Virus record (IMG/VR): IMGVR_UViG_3300031645_000001
Span: 1 to 50,673 of that record
Reading direction: 5' to 3' (one strand)
Length of the DNA: 50,673 bases
From: a virus
The notes under the pieces were generated by a model. The model saw only the letters and a list, made by a program, of their open reading frames with translations. It was not told the DNA's origin and did no database searches. Shown here one piece after another: positions 22,323-31,000 of this stretch. Position 1 is the stretch's first letter. The number at the start of each line of letters is the position of its first letter. A program made the position numbers and the translations under genes.

Positions 22323-23636
22323 ATGACTATTGACGTAGGTACTGTAGCAATGATTCCATTGGAATCTATAACTATCTCAGAACGAGCTCGCAAGGAAATG
22401 GGAGACCTTAATGAACTAGAACTTGACATGAAGGAATCAGGTCTTATCCAACCACTTGCCTTTCAAAAAACTGACTCTGGATACTTACTCTTAGCTGGTG
22501 GTAGAAGATTTGCAGTCTTAGAAAAAAACAAGACTCCACTCATTCCAGCTAGAATATACGACAGAGAACTAACAGAACTTGAAATAAAGATCATTGAGAA
22601 GTCTGAAAACTTTCACCGTAAAGACTTTGAATACTATGAGTTAGATGTATTAACTATGGAAATCCATAGAATGAAACAAGAACTCCACGGTGTGAAAGCT
22701 CCAGGTCCTGATCAAGATGGTTGGGGCACTCGTGATACTGCAAAACTAATCAACGTTAAGAGTCCATCTGTCGTTGTAGATGCAGTTAAGCGAGCTGAAG
22801 CACGGGAAGTATTTCCAGAACTATTCGACAGCTGTAAAACAGCAAGTGATGCTTCTAAAGTGCTCAAGAAAATGGACGAAGCATTGATTAAACAAACTAT
22901 CGTACAGAAATTAGAAAGTGATAAATCAACTGGTACATTAACACAGTTATCTAAATGCTTTATTATCAAAGATTTCTTCAAAGGTGTTAAGGAAATCCCT
23001 GATAGCATCATGCACTTAGTAGAAATCGACCCTCCCTATGCTATCAACATCAAAGGTAAGAAGAAGAAAGATGGTGAGTCTAAATATATGCTACAAGACT
23101 ATAACGAGATAGATGTTGAAGACTACCAACTCTTCATGGCTAATGTTTTTAAAGAATGTTATCGAGTAATGACCAACCACTCATGGCTTATCTGCTGGTT
23201 TGCTCCAGAACCGTGGTTTGAAATTATTTACCAAGAACTAAACAATGCAGGATTTTCTACTAATCGTATGGTAGGTGTTTGGGCTAAAGGTTCAGGTCAA
23301 AGTATGCAACCTCAAACTCGTCTAGCTAACTCTTATGAGATGTTCTTCTACGCATGGAAAGGTCAACCTGCACTTAACAAAGCAGGTCGTAGTAATCTAT
23401 TCAACTTCCCACCAATCTCTGGACAACATAAGATTCATCCTACAGAGCGTCCAATAGAGCTTACCACTGAAATTTATAACACTTTTGCCTTTCCAGGTTC
23501 ACGTGTCCTTATTCCATTCCTCGGCTCAGGCAACGGTCTTATATCAGCTCACTTACTTAGCATGAGTCCTGTTGGATTTGAACTAGGTAAATCCCACAAA
23601 GATTCATTCTTGGTCAAAGTTCACATGATGAAATGA
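22323..23636 (+). CDS. ParB-domain / DNA methyltransferase fusion
   Basis: 437 residues. Residues about 10-110 form a ParB/Srx-like domain (LELDMKESGLIQPLAF, LLAGGRRFAVLEK, EKSENFHRKDFEYYELD). Residues about 220-435 are a DNA amino-methyltransferase with DPPY (236-239) before FLGSGNG (about 399), the permuted order of N6-adenine/N4-cytosine enzymes, and FNFPPISGQHKIHPTERP between them. Such fusions are common in phages and protect DNA from host restriction or mark it. Target sequence unknown. Its TGA stop is the first three bases of a palindrome copy. Confidence 0.88.
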   Translation: MTIDVGTVAMIPLESITISERARKEMGDLNELELDMKESGLIQPLAFQKTDSGYLLLAGGRRFAVLEKNKTPLIPARIYDRELTELEIKIIEKSENFHRKDFEYYELDVLTMEIHRMKQELHGVKAPGPDQDGWGTRDTAKLINVKSPSVVVDAVKRAEAREVFPELFDSCKTASDASKVLKKMDEALIKQTIVQKLESDKSTGTLTQLSKCFIIKDFFKGVKEIPDSIMHLVEIDPPYAINIKGKKKKDGESKYMLQDYNEIDVEDYQLFMANVFKECYRVMTNHSWLICWFAPEPWFEIIYQELNNAGFSTNRMVGVWAKGSGQSMQPQTRLANSYEMFFYAWKGQPALNKAGRSNLFNFPPISGQHKIHPTERPIELTTEIYNTFAFPGSRVLIPFLGSGNGLISAHLLSMSPVGFELGKSHKDSFLVKVHMMK

Positions 23637-23658
23637 TCGTTCAATAATCGAACAAACT
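23634..23658 (+). repeat. 25-bp palindromic element, copy 13
   Basis: Arms TGATCGTTCAA and TCGAACAAACT. The first three bases are the stop codon of the methyltransferase gene; it ends 14 bases before the polymerase ATG. Confidence 0.9.
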
Positions 23659-23672
23659 TGGAGGTTAGCTAA

Positions 23673-26186
23673 ATGAAACGACTAATCGTACCACCCTCAG
23701 GTGACCGTAATGCTAAACTAGCCATCTGCGGTGAACAGCCAGGACCTTATGAAATACGTGCTCGTCCACCTAGACCTTTCATAGGTCCTTCAGGTAAAGG
23801 CTTAGACGAATGCTTGTCTATAACCAAAATCCTTCGCAGAGAACTGTACATAACTAATGTAATAAAAGATCTCGATAAACCTCTACGTGCTTACATTAAT
23901 ATAGGTACTCAAGGCCGCTTCACCATTAGTCCTGAAGGCTACCAATATATTCAAGAGTTAGGCAAGGAACTTAAAGCACTAAACTTAAACTGTATAGTAG
24001 CTTGTGGAAACGTACCTTTAATTGCCCTTACAAACAGAGTAGGAATTACAAAGTGGCGTGGATCTGTACTTGAATCTACACTCGTACCAGGACTTAAAGT
24101 AATACCTACTTTCCATCCAGCTACTTTCATCCCTCCAAAGTTCAACTTCCTTAACAAACCTTTAGTCTGCGAGGATTTAATAAATGCTAAAATTGAGTCA
24201 GAATTTAAAGAGATCAGGCGTAAAGAACGTAAGATTACAATTAAGCCGGTCTTTAGACAATCCATTGATATTCTCGACTACTGCTATCAAGCTGGACTAC
24301 GAGGGCAAACCATTGCTATTGACATTGAAGTCATCAATGGAGAGGTGGACTGTATCTCTTTTGGCTGGGCTATTGATCAAGCAGTGTCAATTCCCTTCCG
24401 TGATTCGCAAGGTGATTATTTCACTATTGATCAAGAAATTGAGATTATGCTCTTGGTTGCAAAGATTATTCAAGAACCTCGTATAGCTAAAGGTGGTGCT
24501 AATTTCATCTTTGACCTTCAATTCTTGTTTCACAAGTATGGAATACTGCCTACTGGCATAAACCACTGTACACAAATAGCTCAGAAAATATCTTACCCAG
24601 ATTTTGCTGCTAGCTTAGCTTTCGTAACTACCATGTACACTGATGTTCCGTATTACAAGGAAGACGGTAAGCAATGGATGAAGATGCAAGCTGGTTCATG
24701 GGAAGAGTGGTGGAACTATAACGGCATGGACTCTATCGTCCCTGTTGAAGCTCTCCCTAAGCAAATGGAAGTTCTTCGTAAACAAGGTAATGCTGAAACT
24801 TATGAACAGCAACGTAGGTTAATAGATCCACTCATCTACATGTCCGAGCGTGGCATTAAGTGTGACGTTCAAGGTATGTTGGACTATAAAAATGAACAAC
24901 AATGTACGTTAGATGAACTTGCCAAAGAATTAAATGAAGAAATTGGCTATTCTATTAACTTCAACTCACCACAGCAGTTAATGAAATACTTCTATGATGA
25001 GTGTAAGATAAAGCCTTATAAAAAGAAAAATTCAAAAGGTAAATATACAGTAACCACAGACGTTGATGCACTTAAGCGTATCAAGCGTCGTGATATAAAA
25101 GGTTCGCAAGCTGCTACTTTGATGCTAGATATTAGGTCACTTAGCAAGCGAATTTCAACTTACTTAAACATAGGAAAGGTGGATAAAGATGGAAGATATA
25201 GAAGTTCATATAAGCCAGTCGGAACTGAAACAGGTCGCCTCAGTTCTGGAGAAACTATCTTTGGTACTGGAGGCAATCAGCAAAATTGGCCTCATGACCT
25301 ACTTAGATTTTTCTTATTCGACGAAGGGTACATCGGGTATTCTTTTGATCTCTCACAAATTGAAAACAGAATTGTCGCTTACGTTGGAGGAGTCATCTCC
25401 CAAATCGAAGCCTTCGAATCCGGAGTAGACCTTCACCGTCTTACAGCGTCAGTAATCTTCGGTAAACCTTATGATCAAATTTCAGGTGAAGACGGATCAT
25501 CTACTCTAGGTGACGGTCGACAGTCGGAACGCTTCTGGGGTAAGAAGGGTAATCATGCAACCAACTACGACGTAGGCTTTAAGACCTTTGCACTTAAAAA
25601 TGAAATGCCTGAAGGTGAATCTAAGTATATCCTCGAAACTATCCATCGTGGTTATCCTCAAATCCGAAATGGCTATCACGTAGTAATCCAAAATATGCTT
25701 AAGAAAAATAGAGCTGTTACCAACCTATTTAACCGAAATAGATTATTCCTAGGCCCTATAATACCTTCCCACCCAAATGTACCTAAGGCTGCTTGCCTTG
25801 ACACTTATCGTCAGGCCTATGCGCAGCTTCCACAAAGTACTTGTGCGGATAAGATAAATCGTCAGGGACTTAACTTCGTCTATTACAATCAAACTATGTT
25901 CAAACCTCTCGAACTCCTCTCTCAAATACATGACTCTATTGTATTCCAGATTCCTTTATCCTTATCTTGGGAGGAACATGCTAAGATGTTACTCCTTATT
26001 AAATCATCACTTGAACAACCACTTCACTGGCATGACACAGAGATAGCTACACCAGCTGACCTCTGCATTGGACTTAATATGTGTAAGGATGATATGAAAG
26101 AATTAAAAAGTAAAGAAATTCCAACTTCAATTAATGCATTAGCTATTAAATTACAGGAGGTACACAATGATCTTAGTAAAACCTAG
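23673..26186 (+). CDS. Uracil-DNA glycosylase-like / family A DNA polymerase fusion
   Basis: 837 residues. Residues 1-175 resemble family 4 uracil-DNA glycosylase (CGEQPGPYE, PFIGPSGKGLDECL, VIPTFHPATFI). Then a 3'-5' exonuclease with DIE near 216, ANFIFDL and YNGMDSIV. The polymerase domain has GTETGRLSS, motif A DLSQIENR (from 559), motif B GKKGNHATNYDVG and motif C IHDS (752-755). The usual HDE of motif C is HDS. It is the replicative polymerase; the fused glycosylase-like domain may inspect uracil, which fits a phage making dUMP in bulk. The ThyX gene overlaps its end by 20 bases. Confidence 0.92.
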   Translation: MKRLIVPPSGDRNAKLAICGEQPGPYEIRARPPRPFIGPSGKGLDECLSITKILRRELYITNVIKDLDKPLRAYINIGTQGRFTISPEGYQYIQELGKELKALNLNCIVACGNVPLIALTNRVGITKWRGSVLESTLVPGLKVIPTFHPATFIPPKFNFLNKPLVCEDLINAKIESEFKEIRRKERKITIKPVFRQSIDILDYCYQAGLRGQTIAIDIEVINGEVDCISFGWAIDQAVSIPFRDSQGDYFTIDQEIEIMLLVAKIIQEPRIAKGGANFIFDLQFLFHKYGILPTGINHCTQIAQKISYPDFAASLAFVTTMYTDVPYYKEDGKQWMKMQAGSWEEWWNYNGMDSIVPVEALPKQMEVLRKQGNAETYEQQRRLIDPLIYMSERGIKCDVQGMLDYKNEQQCTLDELAKELNEEIGYSINFNSPQQLMKYFYDECKIKPYKKKNSKGKYTVTTDVDALKRIKRRDIKGSQAATLMLDIRSLSKRISTYLNIGKVDKDGRYRSSYKPVGTETGRLSSGETIFGTGGNQQNWPHDLLRFFLFDEGYIGYSFDLSQIENRIVAYVGGVISQIEAFESGVDLHRLTASVIFGKPYDQISGEDGSSTLGDGRQSERFWGKKGNHATNYDVGFKTFALKNEMPEGESKYILETIHRGYPQIRNGYHVVIQNMLKKNRAVTNLFNRNRLFLGPIIPSHPNVPKAACLDTYRQAYAQLPQSTCADKINRQGLNFVYYNQTMFKPLELLSQIHDSIVFQIPLSLSWEEHAKMLLLIKSSLEQPLHWHDTEIATPADLCIGLNMCKDDMKELKSKEIPTSINALAIKLQEVHNDLSKT

Positions 26187-26811
26187 CTTTGAGATTCTGG
26201 CTATCAGTGAAAATCCATTACCTTTAATAGAGCTGGCAGGAAGAACGTGTTATAAATCAGAAGACAAAATAACTCCTAAATCAGCAATGGCTTTTGTTGA
26301 TATGGTCACGAGAAGAGGTCACCATTCTGTAATCGAACATGCTTTTGCTACAGTAAAAATCATCTGTGATCGAGGAGTAACACATGAGATTGTGAGACAT
26401 CGACTTTGTTCTTTCTCACAGGAATCAACAAGGTATTGTAACTACAAAGGTGGAGTTACTTTTGTTATTCCACCTTGGGTAAATCTCAAACCTTGTGAAG
26501 TGCAACAAATAGATAAATTCCCAAATACTACTTGCCAAGCAGATTGGAACTGGCTGAAAGCTATACACATGGCTGAAGGTGAGTATGTACATTTACTAAC
26601 ATTAAACTGGTCTCCTCAACAAGCCCGTTCTGTTCTGCCAAACTCTACCAAAACTGAGATCGTCATTACTGCCAATGTCCGTGAGTGGAGACATATCTTC
26701 ACTCTTCGATGTTCAAAAGCTGCTCACCCACAAATGCGGGAAGTAATGATTCCTCTCCATAAAGAAATGAAATCTATAATTCCTGTAATCTTTGATGATA
26801 TAGAATATTAA
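26167..26811 (+). CDS. thyX: Flavin-dependent thymidylate synthase ThyX
   Basis: 214 residues. The ThyX signature RHR-x7-S is present as RHRLCSFSQES (77-87), followed by TRYCNYKGG; GHHSVIEHA and WRHIFTLRCSKAAHPQMR are the other conserved segments. It uses methylene-tetrahydrofolate, FAD and NADPH to turn dUMP into dTMP, working downstream of the dCMP deaminase. AGGAGGT precedes the ATG inside the polymerase gene end. Confidence 0.95.
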   Translation: MILVKPSFEILAISENPLPLIELAGRTCYKSEDKITPKSAMAFVDMVTRRGHHSVIEHAFATVKIICDRGVTHEIVRHRLCSFSQESTRYCNYKGGVTFVIPPWVNLKPCEVQQIDKFPNTTCQADWNWLKAIHMAEGEYVHLLTLNWSPQQARSVLPNSTKTEIVITANVREWRHIFTLRCSKAAHPQMREVMIPLHKEMKSIIPVIFDDIEY

Positions 26812-26812
26812 T

Positions 26813-28069
26813 ATGACTAACAAGCGGAATATCCCTGACTGGATCAATGGCTTCATGCTACTCACTGAAGAATCTGAACCTCCTATTCTATTTCGTAAGT
26901 GGACAGCTATTGCAACTATTGCAGCTGCACTCCAACGTAAGGTTAGTATAGATATAGGAATTTCACTTCGCTTTTACCCTAACTTCTATATAGTCTTAGT
27001 TGGCCCTTCTGCTACTGGCAAAGGAACCGCTATGAAGTATGCTCATGATATAATAGAACAAGTTCCTAACATACGATTAAGTGCTCAAGCTACTTCACTC
27101 CAAGCAATAATCAGACGTATGAAAGAAACTAATCTTACAGACATAGATATGGAAACAGGTGATCAGATCTACCATTCATCTATGACCATCTTCTCTAACG
27201 AATTTACAGTATTTCTAGGCTACCAAAATCGTGAACTAATCACTGCACTATGTGATTGGTATGACTGTCCTAATCGTTGGGTCTACGATACTATTAGTCG
27301 TGATAAGGAAGAAATAGTTGGAATGTGGGCTAATCTTTTAGGTGGCACAACACCTGAGAATATCCAAGAAGCATTACCAGTAGCTGCTATAGGTGCTGGC
27401 CTTACATCTCGAATCATCTTTGTTAATGAAGAGAAGAAGAATAAGTTAGTAGTGTTTCCTAAAACTACTTCACATGAAAGAGATCTCCAAGAATACTTAG
27501 TCCATGATTTAGAACAAATAGCATTATTAAGTGGTTCGTTTAGATTTACTGCTGAAGCTATGGATTACTATGCTGAGTGGTGTTACTTAGCTGACTCTAA
27601 TCCTCCATTTCATGATAGTAAGTTTGACGGTTACTGTGGTAGAAGACGTAATCACTTATTATCCCTCGCTATGGTATGTTCAGCTAGCTGTGATAGTTCC
27701 TTAGCTTTACGAAAAGACGATATTGAAAGAGCTGCTGAGTTACTAGCAGAAGTTGAAGTTAGAATGGGACTTGTTTTTAGAGGTATGGGTAAGTCTGACA
27801 TATCATCTTTAATATCTGATGCTATAGTATTTATAGAAAATAGTACAACTGATCAAATAATGCTATTTGAATTTGCTAGAAAGTTCGAAGGTAATATGGA
27901 TAAGTTTACTATGGATAGAGTAATTAGTACTTTGGAAGCTCTAAATTATATAAGAGTAGTTCGCAAACCAGGAATGGAAAACTATATAGATATTTTAGAT
28001 CGTGCTGAAAATGATTGTACGAAAATCGAACAAACTAATCCAAACCCTGACTCTGAGGATTGTATCTAA
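26813..28069 (+). CDS. DUF3987-type replicative helicase/primase-associated ATPase
   Basis: 418 residues. Walker A GPSATGKGT at about 64-72 after an N-terminal IPDWINGFMLLTEESEPP; FSNEFTVFLG, ALCDWYDCPNRW and NLLGGTTPENIQEALP are typical of the DUF3987 superfamily, whose members combine with or replace phage replicative helicases. C-terminal winged-helix-like segment (LFEFARKFEGNMDKFTMDRVISTLEALNYIR). No separate primase was found. The gene ends inside the oppositely oriented ejection-protein gene, overlapping it by 35 bases, and its tail TKIEQT is encoded by a palindrome copy. Confidence 0.8.
   Translation: MTNKRNIPDWINGFMLLTEESEPPILFRKWTAIATIAAALQRKVSIDIGISLRFYPNFYIVLVGPSATGKGTAMKYAHDIIEQVPNIRLSAQATSLQAIIRRMKETNLTDIDMETGDQIYHSSMTIFSNEFTVFLGYQNRELITALCDWYDCPNRWVYDTISRDKEEIVGMWANLLGGTTPENIQEALPVAAIGAGLTSRIIFVNEEKKNKLVVFPKTTSHERDLQEYLVHDLEQIALLSGSFRFTAEAMDYYAEWCYLADSNPPFHDSKFDGYCGRRRNHLLSLAMVCSASCDSSLALRKDDIERAAELLAEVEVRMGLVFRGMGKSDISSLISDAIVFIENSTTDQIMLFEFARKFEGNMDKFTMDRVISTLEALNYIRVVRKPGMENYIDILDRAENDCTKIEQTNPNPDSEDCI
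28012..28036 (+). repeat. 25-bp palindromic element, copy 14 (at the convergent junction)
   Basis: Arms TGATTGTACGA and TCGAACAAACT. Located in the last codons of the helicase gene and touching the stop of the convergent ejection-protein gene. On the plus strand it encodes DCTKIEQT. Confidence 0.85.
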
Positions 28070-31000
28070 GGTCATTTAATACATCAAAGAAGCGATCTTC
28101 ACTTTCCTTACCTACATATCCAGCATCTAATAACCTATCTAACTCTTCATTCAAAGCAGATCTTTCAGCTGGAGAAGATTCTGCTTTCCATATCTTGTAA
28201 AAATCCTTAGCTTTAAACTCTGGTGTAGTGTGAAATAATGAGGACCAACTAGACCTATGTGGTAAGTGAGCTGTGTCTTCTACAAATTTCTTCTTGCGTT
28301 CTAATGAAGCTATAATATGCTTTTCCTCAAACTTATCTATAAACTTATCTACATCTGCTTCATTCCCTACACCTTTCCAATAGTATCCTTCAGCTATAGC
28401 ATTAAATTCTTCCCGTCTAAGCATGTTATTAAAGGATTCATCTTGTAACATTCCACTTCTATCACTTTGTCTGTAAGCTCTTGGAACTGTAACTCCCATT
28501 AAGTTTCTCAATCCTGGAGTTTGTGCTATAGTCATAGCCCAGTGTTGTTTCTTTAATCTTGGGTCTAAGTCACTTGTAGCTAAGTCATAAATCTTACCTA
28601 TAGCCCAGGTGTATTCATTACTCTGCAATCCAAGGTTACGTCCAGCTGCTTTCAACCTTGGAGCTGACAATCCAGTAGCCTTACCTACATCCTTTGCAAG
28701 CTGTCCTAACTTAGGGTCACGCTGACCTTCTTCACCACTCTTAGGCCAATCAAATGCTTCATCTACTACACTCCTATTCTTCCATGTATCTAAGTTATGA
28801 AAGTAAGCAAAATAAGCAGCTAATGTTGGTGAAAGTGGAGTGTCAGTAGGTAGTGACCTAGTAATTGAATCCACTATCGACTGATAGTCTGGTTCTATAT
28901 CTGACATACCAGTTTCATATAACATCTTATTAGTAAGTCCTCTAAAGATATTATAAAAGGTAGCTGCAATAGGATCAGAAGGAACTGTAAAGGTAATCCA
29001 TCTCTTATTACCTTCTTCATCTATAAAGTTAAGCGAGTCAGGGAATAGTGTAAAAGTAGGGCCATTAATATGCTTCCATTCTGGGATATCTCTATTAGCT
29101 TCAGTTGCAAAGAGTGCCATAGCAGTTGTCATACCAACTGTAGGTATCGCTATATTAGCAACTCTAGCCCAAAAGTCTACTGGATTTTCCTTAGCTCCTC
29201 TCCCAAATGTCCTACCTGCGTTATAGCTAGCACTAATAAAAGGTCCAAATACTTTATCAATCTCCTTAACTAACCATCCACCTTGTCTATAAGGTAAACG
29301 TTCAACAGCTACATTGGTAGCTTCCATAGTCATGTCTCTGTTTTTATAAGCTTCCTCCAACGTAATGCCAGCTGCTTCAGCTTGCTGCTTAAGTGACCTT
29401 TCCATAACTGCTACTCTATTCCACCTCTCCATGCTTTGTCCCCAGAAGCTTAAACCATCTAATGCCTTATTCCAAGCATTAGGAGGCTTAATTCCTCTAC
29501 CCATAAAGTGACTTTCTCGCATAGCAAGGAAAGGCATAACTCCACCATTCTTTTCATACACTCCAGTTTTCTTACCTCTACTCATTACATCGTAGAAAGT
29601 GTTACCCATATCTTTACCAATCTGACCTACATATTTAGGTGAGAATCTACTAAACGTACGCTTGTATTTACCTGTATCTGAATCAAATGATCTAGCACTA
29701 AAAAAGGTATGACCTAAGTCCATCGTAATACCTCTTGTAGTAGCCCACATAGCAGATGTTCCAACTGCTAAAGCCCTTGTAAGATTAACACCTAACACTG
29801 TTGTAAGAACTCTAGTCAATGGATAACTCATGTGACCACCAGTTGATAGCAACTGTAGTGCTACATCAGGATGATAGTACATGGTCTGCTTCTTTCCGTT
29901 GTCATACCAAAAATCCCTGACCCACCCTTTTGGGATCTTACGGACAGGTCTACTTGCAGCCTTGTCATTCTGCTGGAATATTACAAGTGGATTATCTGGA
30001 TACTTTTCATCAAAGTCTTTCCATTCAAGCTTAGTTTCCTGATTACTAACTCGTCTGTAAATTCTATCCGCTGTCTCTTTGTACAAGATTCTTGAATCAG
30101 TTTCTATCATCGAGATAGCATTCTTACCTAATGGATCAATACCTGAGTCAGATTGTCTAACTAACTTATCGCCTACTCTTATTTTATACTTCTGATCAAA
30201 CATCTTTTCAATATTAAAAGATCTAATCTTTCTATAATCATGAGATTTTAACAGCTTACCTTCCTCCTCTGACTTAAGCCCTACTCTAACCATATCGTCT
30301 ACCCATAACCTAACATGGTCAGACATTACAGCACTTGCCTTTTCAGCTATAGCTCTTTCCTCAACAGTCATTCCCATGTAGAGATTAACTAACTTGTCAA
30401 CAGCTGCTGTCTGCTCAGCATTCATGCCTTTAGGACCTTTAAATTCTTTAGCAGTCTTATATCCATAGATGTCCTTTAACCTTTTAATTAGATCAACTGC
30501 ATCTATTTGCGTTGTTAAATTCTTAGGTACTCCTTTGTAAGCTTCTTTTCTCATCTCATAGAACATCCTATCAGCGCGTCCATCTGCAGCATCACCTGCA
30601 TCTATATACTGCAACATTCTATAACCGTCTTTTCCATATTCTTTAATCAGCTGACTGCGTAGCTGAAACTTCTTCTCATGTATAGCACGACCTGTGTGTA
30701 AGCCTGATCTGTCTAGGAATCTCTTCAGTTTAAACCGCTTAGCATTTCTAGCATCTTCAAATGACTCATACCATTCACCTGCTTTGTAAACTGCACGTTC
30801 TTTAGGTGAGGTACTACCTATTCCTTTACTCTTTATTTTATCTTTGATAGTTTTGTATAGTTTAATTACTTCCTTAGGATCTAGACCTGAATAAGCAGTA
30901 AATCCCTCTCCGTCAGGCCCTTTTTTACCTTTAAGCATATCAGTCTTTATACGTAGTTCTGTAATATTAAGACCGTTAGTTCTAAATACTCTATTATCAC

